From Minicystis rosea (GTDB lineage Bacteria; Myxococcota_A; Polyangia; Polyangiales; Polyangiaceae), in NCBI GenBank assembly GCA_001931535.1, contig CP016211.1, positions 4,182,501-4,246,500 of the forward strand: a DNA stretch of 64,000 nt, given 5' to 3'. This document shows, piece after piece, positions 1 through 8,164 of the stretch; within the stretch, counting starts at the first letter, position 1; the number at the start of each line of letters is the position of its first letter. Position numbers and translations under genes: made by a program. The notes below the pieces were generated by a model that made no database searches, had not been told where the DNA came from, and saw only the letters and a list, made by a program, of their open reading frames with translations.

Positions 1-435
1 AATTACCTCTTCCAGCTCGGGACCAACTGGACCGCTCCCTTCTTCATCGAAGGCAACACGTGGGAGGGCCAGCGCAAGATCATCTACAATCCCCCCTCCT
101 TCGTGACGCAGTCGAACAACACCAACGCAGCGGTGGCGCCCGTCGTGTTCCAGGACTTGGGGCTCCCCGCCGGCACCGAGCCGCTCTCGCTGCAGCTCTG
201 GGCGGCGAGCTCCGCAGCCTGGGCCGGCGGCGGACCGATCGTCTACGCGCCGGGTGATCTGGTGTTCGACATGGGCCACCTGTATCGGTGCACCAAGGCG
301 ACCTCGGCCGGCGCGACGCGTCCGTTCAAGGACACGTCCGGCTCGTGGGAAGATCTGGGGATGCCCGCGGACGACGTTCGCCTCGCGCCCTCGTCGCCGC
401 ACGCCGGCATCGGGCTTCTGGAGAAGGGCGAGTAG
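1..435 (+). CDS. C-terminal part of a probable carbohydrate-binding secreted protein (5' truncated)
   Basis: The reading frame is open from the first base, so the start lies outside the window; 144 residues are visible. Near residues 72-120 there is a run of the type VYAPGDLV...GHLYRC followed by ...SGSWEDLG. This matches the layout of small chitin/cellulose-binding CBM5/12 modules (aromatic-Y-x-x-GD-x-V, then G-x-x-Y, then W). The rest of the visible part is not recognised. The inferred role is binding of polysaccharide by an exported enzyme whose catalytic part is upstream. A strong hairpin follows the TAG stop by 8 bases. The CBM call is by motif only. Confidence 0.5.
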   Translation, partial: NYLFQLGTNWTAPFFIEGNTWEGQRKIIYNPPSFVTQSNNTNAAVAPVVFQDLGLPAGTEPLSLQLWAASSAAWAGGGPIVYAPGDLVFDMGHLYRCTKATSAGATRPFKDTSGSWEDLGMPADDVRLAPSSPHAGIGLLEKGE

Positions 436-443
436 CTCGACCG

Positions 444-474
444 AGCGCTGACCGCAGCTCGTGCGGTCAGCGCT
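444..474 (+). terminator. Hairpin terminator after the truncated first gene
   Basis: AGCGCTGACCGCA and its exact reverse complement form a 13-bp stem with a 5-base loop (457-461), starting 8 bases after the stop codon. There is no T-run behind it, as is common in this window. Its place right after a stop supports terminator function. Confidence 0.65.
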
Positions 475-858
475 TCGATTCGAAGGGCCCGGCGTCGACT
501 TCCAGATCGTCCCCGGCGCGCACCTCATCGGCGCCTTCACGCACGTGATGGCGCCGCAATACCAGAACACATCGCCGCAGGGCTCGGCATCGATCACACG
601 TACACGGATCGCCGGGCGGCGCCTCCGGTGCCGAGTTGTCCTCGCTGATTCGAAGCGACGTGTCGCCAAAGCATGCACGGGCATGACTCCGACGATCGGT
701 GTCGCTCGATCCAATACGAGATGATGGTGTGAGCGCGCCTGCGACGGGAACGATGCCGTTCTTCCGTGTCGAGTCGCGGAGGATCTGGTGTTGCTCACCC
801 CTCGCTCGAGCGCGATGCAACTCCATCACACGAGCCCGAGAGGTCTACGGGCAGGAGA

Positions 859-897
859 GCCGTCATGCTCCTCGGTGTCGCCGAGGAGCATGACGGC
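859..897 (-). terminator. Long hairpin terminator of the minus-strand lipoprotein gene
   Basis: A perfect 17-bp stem (GCCGTCATGCTCCTCGG and its complement) with a 5-base loop at 876-880. It lies about 55 bases beyond the stop of the gene at 953-2254, in its direction of transcription. No T-tract follows. Confidence 0.6.
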
Positions 898-952
898 GCG
901 CGTTCGACCCGCTTTCGCGTGTGAGGGCGCCTTCCGCCCCCGCGCTGTCGGA

Positions 953-2254
953 TCAGGGCTTGAAGCAGAAGAGGGTCGAGCTGTCGGCGTTGTTCTTGTA
1001 GGCCACGTAGCCCGCCGTTTGCGGCGCTTGGCACTGCGAAGGCGCGCTCGCCCAGGGGATGCACGTCGACGGCAGAGGGCCGTCGGCGTCGTCGTCCCAG
1101 CAGGTGCCCGGACGACCGTCACCACCGCAGTAGAGCGCGTACGGATCGGTGTCGCACGCGCTGCCCACCTTCGCCGGATCGATCCCGCTGCCCGCGGTGG
1201 TCGCCGCGTCGAGGCAGACGTTGTAGCCGCCGCCGCAGTGCGTGTCGTCCGGGCACCCCGGCGCCGACGAGCGCACGTCGCAGACCTGGTAGCAGGTGCT
1301 CGCGCCGTTGGCGTCGATGCAGCGCAGGCCGACCCCGCAGTCGGAGTCCCAGTGCGTGTCGTCGACGAAGGTGCAGGCCTCGCCCAGGCCCTTCGTGCCG
1401 AGGGACACGCACTCGCCGTCGGTGCCGATGGAGTTCGTCGGCATGCAGTAGTGGTCGGCCGGGCACGAGCCCGTCACGAACGGCGCGCACCCGTTCGGAC
1501 GGCGCACGTCGTACGTGGCCTCCTCGATCCAGTAGCAGGCGCCGCCGCTCACGAAGCCGTACGCGCCGGTGCTCGGATCGGCGGTGACCTCGCGCAGCTC
1601 GACGTGGCGCACGGCGCCCGCCGTCTGATGCGGCGTGACCAGGTTCGTGATCTCGAGCTCGCCCGACTTCGCGGCGAACGTCTTCGCATAGGTGCTGCTC
1701 GCCTTGTCGAGATCGAGCTGGAACGTGGCGCAGGCCTCGCATGTCGGGAGGAACGTCGTCGCGTAGTCCGGCAGCGCGTGCGTCGGATCTCCGTCGAGCG
1801 CGTGCACGCCGACGGCGGCGTCGCCGTCGAACAGGATGCGGATCCGATCGAAGAGCGTGGCATCGCCCGTGATGCTCGTGGTCGCGCTCGGCGAGCGCAC
1901 GACCGGCACCGAGTCCGAGCTGTCGAAGCTGTTCTGTTGCTGGCTGACGAGCGTGACGCCCGCGAGCGAGAGCTCCTCACAGTCCGCCGGCTTCACCGGC
2001 TTGGATCCGCCGGTGCCGCTGCTGCTGCTGCTGCTGCTGCTCGTCGTCGATCCCGTGGTGGTGGGAGCCGCTCCGCCGGTCGCCGAAGCGCCGCCCGTGC
2101 TCGTCGTGCTGCTGCTCGTCGTGCCGCCCGCCCCCGCGGTGCTGCTGCTCGCGCCGTCGTCACCGGAGCACGCGGAGAGCCCGGCAGCGGTGAGGACGGC
2201 GAGGAGAGCGCCCACGTGGATGGTGCGCGACGAGGGATTGGTGAAGAAGTTCAT
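953..2254 (-). CDS. Cys-rich lipoprotein with Ser/Thr/Gly linker
   Basis: 433 residues. The N-terminus is a lipoprotein signal: short charged start, hydrophobic stretch, lipobox LSAC with the cysteine near residue 29. A linker of about 60 Ser/Thr/Gly/Ala residues follows, including a run of eight serines, and then a globular part. The last 180 residues hold many cysteines in repeated C-x(4-8)-C spacing, such as the DSDCGVGLRC region, suggesting a disulfide-stabilised extracytoplasmic domain. This layout is common among myxobacterial outer-surface lipoproteins. No catalytic motif is recognised and the function is unknown. It is monocistronic, with its own downstream hairpin. Confidence 0.85.
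   Translation of the reverse strand: MNFFTNPSSRTIHVGALLAVLTAAGLSACSGDDGASSSTAGAGGTTSSSTTSTGGASATGGAAPTTTGSTTSSSSSSSSGTGGSKPVKPADCEELSLAGVTLVSQQQNSFDSSDSVPVVRSPSATTSITGDATLFDRIRILFDGDAAVGVHALDGDPTHALPDYATTFLPTCEACATFQLDLDKASSTYAKTFAAKSGELEITNLVTPHQTAGAVRHVELREVTADPSTGAYGFVSGGACYWIEEATYDVRRPNGCAPFVTGSCPADHYCMPTNSIGTDGECVSLGTKGLGEACTFVDDTHWDSDCGVGLRCIDANGASTCYQVCDVRSSAPGCPDDTHCGGGYNVCLDAATTAGSGIDPAKVGSACDTDPYALYCGGDGRPGTCWDDDADGPLPSTCIPWASAPSQCQAPQTAGYVAYKNNADSSTLFCFKP
2018..2041 (-). repeat. Trinucleotide repeat (eight Ser codons) in the lipoprotein linker
   Basis: Eight uninterrupted GCT units on the plus strand, read as AGC serine codons on the coding strand. They lie inside the low-complexity linker of the lipoprotein gene. 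Confidence 0.9.
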
Positions 2255-2645
2255 GCGGGTTCGCTAGCCGGCGAGGAGCAGCTCGGCAAGGCACGATCCG
2301 CACGCGCGAACGACAAACTCGTGCTCGCAAATGCGCGCTGCGACATCGGAGAGCACTGCGACATTCGACGTCGCACCGCGCTCGACGTGACGATGCGCGA
2401 ACGCGATCGCCCGCGGAAGCAGGTGATCGCGCGCGACGACACATCCTCGACGATCGCGCTCGTGATGGGCTCGGTGCGACCTCGCCGAGCCGAGGCAATC
2501 ACGCGGTTCGTCGAGGCTGCGCGGCTCCCTTGCTCCCTCTGCCACGCCCCGCGCCGCCGGCAATCTTGACGCCGCTCGGATCGATCTTGACGCCGCTCGG
2601 ATCGATATCTATGCACCGCTCAGTTCGATCGAGAGGAGGCTGTCG
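2255..2645. other. Divergent intergenic region with a 21-bp tandem repeat
   Basis: About 390 bases between the start of the minus-strand lipoprotein gene and the start of the plus-strand SRPBCC operon. It must hold promoters in both directions. The only clear element is the tandem repeat at 2563-2604. I see no gene. Confidence 0.5.
2563..2604 (+). repeat. Two abutting 21-bp direct repeats, candidate operator of the downstream operon
   Basis: The unit containing ATCTTGACGCCGCTCGG occurs twice without a gap (2563-2583 and 2584-2604). It ends about 40 bases before the first ATG of an operon that encodes a TetR regulator. Each copy holds TTGACG, which could serve as a -35 element, but no good -10 was found at the right spacing. 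Regulatory function is inferred from position. Confidence 0.45.
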
Positions 2646-3254
2646 ATGTCCAGGGTCGGAGCAGTGATCGCCGTCATCGCGTGCGCGACGGGGTGCGCTT
2701 CTCGGGTGGGCGCGCCCGCGCCCGCCGGCGCGCCGCCTGTGGATGAGGATCGCGTCTCGTCGACGGTCACGACGGAGGTCCACGCGCCCATCGACGAGGT
2801 CTTCAAGTACGTCGTCGACGAGGGCACGCCGGCGCGGGATCTGCGGGCGTACGGCGCAGCGCCCGGCGTTCGCGGCGGGATCCGTCTCACCGAGGGCGGG
2901 TGGGATCACGTCGGCGCCAAGCGCGTGGTCCTCCTCGAGGGCGGCTCGACGCTCCGTGAAGAGATCGAGCTGCTCGATCCGCCGCGTCGCTTCGGATACC
3001 GCGTGTCCGACTTCGACTTCTCGATCAAGGACCTCGCCTCCGAGGGCCACGGTTACTGGGAGTTCACCCCCACCGCCGCAGGCACGCGCGTGACGTGGAC
3101 CTACGTGTTCACGGCGAAGTCGTGCCCCGCGCGCCCCGCGCTCCGCGCCGCGGTCGGCACCTTCTTCCATCCGTACATGGAGCGAGGCCTCGCCTCGATC
3201 CGCCGGCGCATCGAAGAGCCCAAGCCGCGCGCGGCGCTCGGGGACGCGCCGTGA
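2646..3254 (+). CDS. SRPBCC (polyketide cyclase/START-like) domain lipoprotein
   Basis: 202 residues. A short signal with a TGC lipobox-like site near residue 17 is followed by a Pro/Ala stretch. From about residue 38 the frame reads like a START/SRPBCC ligand-binding domain (EVHAPIDEVFKYV, then G-x-L/R-E, YRVSDFDF, YWEFTPTAAGTRVTWTY). Such domains bind hydrophobic small molecules in a deep cavity. AGGAGG lies just before the ATG. It is the first gene of a four-gene unit; its stop overlaps the GTG of the TetR gene. An envelope-anchored SRPBCC protein is slightly unusual. The ligand is unknown. Confidence 0.8.
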   Translation: MSRVGAVIAVIACATGCASRVGAPAPAGAPPVDEDRVSSTVTTEVHAPIDEVFKYVVDEGTPARDLRAYGAAPGVRGGIRLTEGGWDHVGAKRVVLLEGGSTLREEIELLDPPRRFGYRVSDFDFSIKDLASEGHGYWEFTPTAAGTRVTWTYVFTAKSCPARPALRAAVGTFFHPYMERGLASIRRRIEEPKPRAALGDAP

Positions 3255-3970
3255 GCACCACGGCGCGAAAGCGCGCGCGCAAGACGCCCGCCAAGCCGGC
3301 GCGTTATCACCACGGCGACCTGCGCCGCGCGCTGGTGGAGGAGACGGTCCGCCTCATCGAGGAGCAGGACGTCGGCGCGGTCTCGCTGCGCGAGGTCGCG
3401 CGCCGGATCGGCGTGACCCGCGCGGCGCCGTACCACCACTTCCCCGACAAGGCGGAGCTCCTCGCGGCCGTCGCCGAAGACGGCTTTCGTGCGCTGCACG
3501 CGGCCGTGCAAGAGAGCTTGAGCCACGTTGCGGGTCAGAGCCCCGCGGAGTGGATCGCGGCGGCGGCGCGCGCGTACATCGCGTTCGCGACGACGCATGC
3601 GGCGCACTATCGCGCCATGTTCCTCCCCGAGTTTCGGGAGCGCGAGCGCTTCCCATCGCTGCACGTCGCCGGCGGTGAGGCGCTCGAAGCGCTCGTCGCC
3701 TTGGTCAGCGCCGCGCGTCCCGGTGAGCCCGTGGCCGCGTCCCGAGCGCTGGCCGTCGCGTGTTGGTCGTCGTGGCACGGCTACGCCATGCTCGCCAACA
3801 ACGGTGTGCTCTCGAGCCACCCCGATCTGCGCGACACGGACGTGCTCTCGACGCTCCTCGGCCTGCTCGATCAAGCGGTGCGCACGCCGCCCGCGCCTCA
3901 TCCTTCACCTGCACCTGCCGCGCGCGAGGAGCGCCGGCCCAAGCAACCCAAGAATCGGGGGCGAGCGTGA
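3251..3970 (+). CDS. TetR/AcrR family transcriptional regulator
   Basis: 239 residues from a GTG that overlaps the previous stop (GTGA). After a basic N-terminal tail comes a typical TetR helix-turn-helix (RYHHGDLRRALVEET, then VSLREVARRIGVTRAAPYHHF at about residues 18-65). The C-terminal half, with YRAMFLPEF and a long helical region, resembles TetR_C_33-type ligand-binding domains. It probably represses its own operon and senses a substrate of the neighbouring enzymes. Its stop overlaps the next GTG. The last 30 residues are Pro/Ala/Arg-rich and probably disordered. The RYHHGDLR start of the domain supports the GTG start over any upstream one. Confidence 0.9.
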   Translation: MSTTARKRARKTPAKPARYHHGDLRRALVEETVRLIEEQDVGAVSLREVARRIGVTRAAPYHHFPDKAELLAAVAEDGFRALHAAVQESLSHVAGQSPAEWIAAAARAYIAFATTHAAHYRAMFLPEFRERERFPSLHVAGGEALEALVALVSAARPGEPVAASRALAVACWSSWHGYAMLANNGVLSSHPDLRDTDVLSTLLGLLDQAVRTPPAPHPSPAPAAREERRPKQPKNRGRA

Positions 3971-4938
3971 ACGAGAATCACAGCGCGAAGCGCACGGTCA
4001 TCGTCACGGGAGGCAACGCAGGCCTCGGCTATCACGCGGCCAAGCACCTCGCGGCGGCTGGTCGATTTCATGTCGTGCTGGCCTGTCGCGATGTTGGGCG
4101 AGGCGACGAGGCGGCGGCGCGCATCGCCGCGGAGACCGGCCATGCGGAGGTCTCCTCGATGCAGCTCGACCTCGCGAGCCTCCGCTCGGTGCGGCAGTTT
4201 CCGAGCGCGCTCGCGGCGCGATCCCTGCCCGTCCTGGGCGCCGTCGTCTGCAATGCAGGCACGCAGATCGTGAGCGGTCTCGCGCGGACCGAGGACGGCT
4301 CCGAGACGACATTCGCCGTCAACCACCTCGGCCACTTCCTCCTCGTCAACCTGCTGCTCCCTTCGCTCGCCCAAGGCGCACGCGTGATCTTCGTGTCGAG
4401 CGGCACCCACGATCCCGCGCAGCGCACGGGGATGCCGGCGCCGCGTCTCGGCACGATCCGCGATCTCGCCCACCCCGATGCAGCAGCGTTCCAAAACCCC
4501 GGGCTCGCGGGCCGCCGTGCCTACACGACCTCGAAGCTCTGCAACGTGCTCTGCACCTACGAGCTCGCGCGGCGCCTCGCCGCCGAGCACCGCTCGGTGA
4601 CGGTCAATGCATTCGACCCCGGGCTCATGCCCGGCTCCGGCCTCGCCCGCGACTACGGCGCGCTCTCCCGCTTCGGCTGGCGATTCGCGCTGCCTCTCCT
4701 GCGGTTCTTCGTTCCCAACGTCCACAGCACGGAGTCGTCCGGAGAGACGCTCGCGAAGCTGGTCCTCGATCCGCGCTTCGAAGGCGTCTCGGGGAAATAC
4801 TTCGTCGGCAGCAAGGAGGAGCGCTCGTCCGTGGAGTCCTACGACGAAGCCAAGTGGGCCGCGCTCTGGGCCGTGAGCGAGGAGCTCACCGGCCTCTCAC
4901 GGAGCGAGTCCTTCGCCGCGAGCGAGGCCGGTCGCTGA
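3967..4938 (+). CDS. Short-chain dehydrogenase/reductase (protochlorophyllide/retinol dehydrogenase-like)
   Basis: 323 residues from a GTG overlapping the TetR stop. The Rossmann motif TGGNAGLG (residues 14-21), CNAG near 94, NHLGHFLL, the serine of VSSGTHD and the catalytic YTTSK are all present. It should therefore be an active NAD(P)-dependent oxidoreductase. Length and the C-terminal region (GKYFVGSKEERSS) match the extended SDR group near protochlorophyllide reductase and WWOX/retinol dehydrogenase-like enzymes. The substrate is unknown. Its TGA shares one base with the ATG of the next gene, so translation is coupled. Confidence 0.88.
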   Translation: MNENHSAKRTVIVTGGNAGLGYHAAKHLAAAGRFHVVLACRDVGRGDEAAARIAAETGHAEVSSMQLDLASLRSVRQFPSALAARSLPVLGAVVCNAGTQIVSGLARTEDGSETTFAVNHLGHFLLVNLLLPSLAQGARVIFVSSGTHDPAQRTGMPAPRLGTIRDLAHPDAAAFQNPGLAGRRAYTTSKLCNVLCTYELARRLAAEHRSVTVNAFDPGLMPGSGLARDYGALSRFGWRFALPLLRFFVPNVHSTESSGETLAKLVLDPRFEGVSGKYFVGSKEERSSVESYDEAKWAALWAVSEELTGLSRSESFAASEAGR

Positions 4939-5897
4939 TGCGAGCGCGATCGAGGGCCCTCGCGGCCGTGCTCTCCATGGTCGCGTCGGCGTGCTCCCTG
5001 TGCGCGTGCCGGAGCGACATTCGCTCTTACGTCATCCACCAAGACGTCAAAGAGCTCGACAATTACCTATCTCCACCGAAGTATCGCGGCGTCGACGTCG
5101 CACGCGTCAGCCCTCGTGTCTACACGGTGCGGGTTGCCCATCAACGGACGCTCTTCGTGGTCGACGACGACGGCGTCATCGTGTTCGACCCATTGAGCAC
5201 GGAGGCCACGCATCACCTCTCGGCCGCCATTCAAAAGGTTGCTCCGGGGCGTCCCATCAAGACGCTCGTGTACACGCACTACCATCTCGATCGCGCGTCC
5301 GGCGGTGCGTCTCTCTCTCCGCGCGACGTCATCGCACACGAAGGCTGCCGCGCACGATGGCAGGAGCTCGGCGCGACCGCCGCAACCGTCGTCCAGCCGA
5401 CCACATGGCTGACCGGTGATACGGAGCTGCAAGCCAAGGGTGTGAGCGTGCGCCTGCTGCACCTCCCGCGCGCGCACACCGAGACGCTCTTCGCCGTTCA
5501 TCTGCCGGCCGAGCGCGTGCTCTTCACCGCCGATCTGGGCTGGGTACGCGCGCTCCCGCCCTTCGGTTATCCCGACGCTTATGCGCCCGGCGTCGAAGCC
5601 GCCCTCGCGCGGCTCGCGCAGCTCGATTTCGATGTCTTCGTCCCCGGCAGCTTCGAGGTCGGGACCAAGCGGGACCTGCTCGATTGGCAGGCCATGTTCC
5701 TTCGCGGCCGCACGCTGGCCCGCGCTGCGCTTGCGCCGCACGGCGGGCGCTTTCCCGTGGAGCGCGAGCCGCTCCTCCGCGCGTTCGACACCGTCTATCA
5801 ACCCCTCAGGGCCGAATACGGCGAGTGGCACGGCTTCACCGACATGAGCGGCTACTTCGTCCTGCGGCTCCTCGAAGGCGAAGCGTCCGGACACTGA
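4938..5897 (+). CDS. Metallo-beta-lactamase-fold lipoprotein with depleted metal site
   Basis: 319 residues; the ATG overlaps the SDR stop (TGATG). The N-terminus has a signal with Cys-rich lipobox LCAC near residue 24. The fold signature is clear, but the usual HxHxDH reads HYHLDR (114-119), with Arg in place of the third histidine. The PGHG loop reads PGSF (236-239), with Ser for His. H180 and D199 remain. Other members of the family bind two zinc ions through these residues, so here at least one site should be lost or altered. It may be a one-metal enzyme, an enzyme with other chemistry, or a binding protein. It closes the operon. Confidence 0.82.
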   Translation: MRARSRALAAVLSMVASACSLCACRSDIRSYVIHQDVKELDNYLSPPKYRGVDVARVSPRVYTVRVAHQRTLFVVDDDGVIVFDPLSTEATHHLSAAIQKVAPGRPIKTLVYTHYHLDRASGGASLSPRDVIAHEGCRARWQELGATAATVVQPTTWLTGDTELQAKGVSVRLLHLPRAHTETLFAVHLPAERVLFTADLGWVRALPPFGYPDAYAPGVEAALARLAQLDFDVFVPGSFEVGTKRDLLDWQAMFLRGRTLARAALAPHGGRFPVEREPLLRAFDTVYQPLRAEYGEWHGFTDMSGYFVLRLLEGEASGH

Positions 5898-5969
5898 TCA
5901 TCGCCGCGCGCTCGCCATCCATCGTGCGCTGCAAATGAGCAGCTCATCCGCGCGGTCCGAAGAGCAGCC

Positions 5970-6563
5970 TCACGAGCGCCCGAAGAGCCGCAGCGACTTG
6001 CAGGCGGCGAGCTCGGCGGCACGAGACGCTGCGAGCGCGCGTGCATCCGCATCGCGCTCCGCGGTCACCGTCACTGCGCACCGCACGGCCACCGTCTCGC
6101 CTTCGACGACGACCGCGCCGACGACGCTCGGCACCTTGTAGATGTCCTGCGTCGCGTGCTGGGTGGCGTCGTAGATCAGAAAGTACGTGCCCCGCGGCAT
6201 GGGCTCGGTCGTCCAGACCTCGAAGGTGCCGACACGCTGTGCGGGCCGTTGCGGCGCCTTCCACTCGGCAATCTGCGCGGCGCTCGACTTCGGCGCCCAG
6301 TTGAGGACCAAGCCTGGAAACACCACCCCATTCTCGATCGCGGTCGGCGTCTTGCCGCGCACCGCGGCCGGGAGATCCACGCAGAAGTCGGGGCTCTCGT
6401 GCCGATAGGCATTCGGGCCGCAGGGCATCGGCGCGGCCGGCGCCGCCGCCGTGCTGATGGGCGTCGACGAATCAGCGGCCGCCGGCGCGGGCGGATTTGC
6501 ACAGGCAGACACGATGCCGAGGGGAGCGATCGTGGCGAGCAGGATGGAGGCGAATCGCATCAT
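5970..6563 (-). CDS. Small lipoprotein of unknown function
   Basis: 197 residues. MMRFASILLATIAPLG leads to a lipobox VSAC at about residue 21, then a Pro/Ala/Ser-rich linker. The mature part has two cysteines near its start (MPCGPNAY and DFCVDL) and the hydrophobic PRGTYFLIYDAT segment. It ends with an Ala/Arg-rich helix. No family is recognised. Either of two consecutive ATG codons could be the start. It lies 66 bases downstream of the two collar-like genes on the same strand and may be transcribed with them. Confidence 0.75.
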   Translation of the reverse strand: MMRFASILLATIAPLGIVSACANPPAPAAADSSTPISTAAAPAAPMPCGPNAYRHESPDFCVDLPAAVRGKTPTAIENGVVFPGLVLNWAPKSSAAQIAEWKAPQRPAQRVGTFEVWTTEPMPRGTYFLIYDATQHATQDIYKVPSVVGAVVVEGETVAVRCAVTVTAERDADARALAASRAAELAACKSLRLFGRS

Positions 6564-6629
6564 GCATGGATGACGCTCGCCGAGCGGCGGCGTAACACGA
6601 TCTTCTTCACGCCCCGGAAAACGAGCCCA

Positions 6630-7538
6630 TCACATCTTCACGCATTGGAGGAGCTCGAGGTATGGCACGGCGGGCTCGCTCTCGGCCATGTTGTCCACCG
6701 TCGTGTAGGCGTCGTTCTTGGCGAACCCGTCGTTGCAACAGCCGGAGGCGAGGACGACGCTCTCCTGATCCGTTTGCAGGAGCGCGGAGAACGAGTGCTT
6801 GTGCGTGCGCGTCTCTTTGCTCGTGAGAGGCTCGCCGCCGAAGGTTTGATCGGCCGCTGCCCCGGCGGGCAGAGCGACCATGAATCGCCCTGCGATCCCG
6901 CTCGGTTGTTGCCACCCAGAGGGGCACGAGGGCCCTTCGTAGAACATGTGCATCCCCGTCGGGAGCGTGCCGGCGATCGGCTTCGCCGACTTCTTGCAGA
7001 CCAAGAAGCGCACGTATGGAAGCCCGGTGGACTTCGCATCGGCCGTCGTCTGGAACGTCACTTGGCCCGCAGCCGCGATGCTGTCGTTGCCACCGCCGAA
7101 GCCCGCGAGCTGGAACGACGCGAGCGCAAAGAAGGTGTCGATGCCGTGCGTGTGAACGCGATCTTCACCGGGCGCGAGCGGTGTGCCGTGCGGCGTGCCG
7201 GACGAGGCCGGATCGACGGCGGGAAGGATCGTCATCCCATCGGCCGCCGTGTACGCGTCCCATCCGGTCGGGCACGCGGCCGTCTCGAAGAACGAAACGG
7301 CGCCGAGGGGCAGCGCATCGCCCACGGGCGCACCACCACCTTGCCCACCGCCGCTGCTCGTCGCGGTGGAGCCCGACGACGACGTGCCCGTCGCCGACGA
7401 GGACGACGAAGGATCGCCGCTCGACATGGACGATCCAGTGGTCTCGGTGCTGGTCGCCGCGCCGAGGCCCGAAGAGTCGAGCGCGCACGACGTGAGCGCC
7501 GCGAGCGCGAGCCCGAAGGGAACGAAGAGGGCCCTCAT
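6630..7538 (-). CDS. Lipoprotein with two tail-collar-like domains
   Basis: 302 residues. Signal and lipobox LTSC (about residue 18) are followed by a Ser/Thr/Gly linker to about residue 70. Two related domains follow. Each begins like LGAVSFFETAACPTGW or GMHMFYEGPSCPSGW, contains a GR/GRF-x-V segment and a DRVHTH or TRTHKH histidine pair, and ends LPYVRFLVCKKS or VPYLELLQCVKM. This resembles the phage tail-collar/short tail fibre style (CPxGW, H-x-H, final Y-x-x-L-x-C). The family link is by pattern only. The ATG overlaps the stop of the upstream paralogue (ATGA). Possible role: a surface binding protein. Confidence 0.8.
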   Translation of the reverse strand: MRALFVPFGLALAALTSCALDSSGLGAATSTETTGSSMSSGDPSSSSSATGTSSSGSTATSSGGGQGGGAPVGDALPLGAVSFFETAACPTGWDAYTAADGMTILPAVDPASSGTPHGTPLAPGEDRVHTHGIDTFFALASFQLAGFGGGNDSIAAAGQVTFQTTADAKSTGLPYVRFLVCKKSAKPIAGTLPTGMHMFYEGPSCPSGWQQPSGIAGRFMVALPAGAAADQTFGGEPLTSKETRTHKHSFSALLQTDQESVVLASGCCNDGFAKNDAYTTVDNMAESEPAVPYLELLQCVKM

Positions 7539-8002
7539 GGCTTCACGCACGCTTGCATCTGCACGAAGGGCAGGCCCGTGGGCACGGACTCGCTGGTGCC
7601 CGCGACCGAGTAGCTCATCGCCTTCGCGCCGTTGTTGCCGCCGCCGCTGGCCCCGGCGACGCCTTTGCCGGGGAGGCTCACGTTGCCGAAGAAGTCGTGG
7701 TTGTGCACCCGATCCTCGCGATCGGCGAGCGGGATGCCGACTTGCTGGCCGACCGTGGTGCCGTCGACCGCGCCGACGACGAGCCGGCCCTGCGCCTTCT
7801 CGCTGACCTGCCAGCCCGATGGGCACGCGCCGCCCGCGAAGAAAGCCACCGTGCCCGAAGGCACTCCATCGTCGGTCGGGCCGCCGTTCGCGCGGGGAAC
7901 GTCGGGGCGTGGCCCCACGACCGAGACGACCCACGCGAAGGCACCGAGGGCCACGCCGACGAGGCCGACCCAGGCCAGCTCTCCGAACCGTGTTCCTGCC
8001 AT
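7535..8002 (-). CDS. Membrane-anchored single tail-collar-like domain protein
   Basis: 155 residues from the ATG at 8002. One N-terminal membrane segment (LAWVGLVGVALGAFAWVVSVV, about residues 8-28) is followed by a single copy of the domain found twice in the next gene: GTVAFFAGGACPSGW, GRLVVGAVDG, DRVHNHDF, and the ending LPFVQMQACVKP. Its stop overlaps the next ATG by four bases, so the two paralogues form a coupled pair. An in-frame start further upstream (8161) would add a segment with no signal and is less likely. Function unknown. Confidence 0.78.
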   Translation of the reverse strand: MAGTRFGELAWVGLVGVALGAFAWVVSVVGPRPDVPRANGGPTDDGVPSGTVAFFAGGACPSGWQVSEKAQGRLVVGAVDGTTVGQQVGIPLADREDRVHNHDFFGNVSLPGKGVAGASGGGNNGAKAMSYSVAGTSESVPTGLPFVQMQACVKP

Positions 8003-8134
8003 CGTCGGGCACGATGGCAGACCGCACCGACACGCGTCAATGGCGGCGGTGGCCTCGCCAACAGCCAAGGGTCGTTCGGTGAGCGAGCAAAGCGGCGCGA
8101 TGTTCGAGCAGGCGTATACAGCTCGGCGCGTGGA

Positions 8135-8159
8135 GGGAGCGGGCGCGCTGCCCGCTCCC
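8135..8159 (-). terminator. Hairpin terminator of the GMC oxidoreductase operon
   Basis: GGGAGCGGGC and its exact complement form a 10-bp stem with a 5-base loop. It lies 5 bases beyond the stop of the minus-strand gene ending at 8165. No T-run follows. Confidence 0.65.
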
Positions 8160-8164
8160 ACGAA

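Larger units (their letters stand above)
436..952. other. Intergenic region between convergent genes, with two hairpins
   Basis: This gap of about 517 bases separates the end of the carbohydrate-binding gene from the end of the minus-strand lipoprotein gene. It carries two perfect hairpins, listed separately, one near each gene end. Short open frames inside it have unconvincing composition and no ribosome-binding site, so I call no gene here. Confidence 0.5.

Noticed and set aside
467..829. Minus-strand 120-codon frame in the first intergenic gap
   Set aside because: No ribosome-binding site, odd composition and no domain; it also overlaps a terminator hairpin at its end.
8003..8161. Longer N-terminus for the single collar-domain protein
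   Set aside because: It would place 53 non-conserved residues before the membrane helix; the ATG at 8002 sits right before it.
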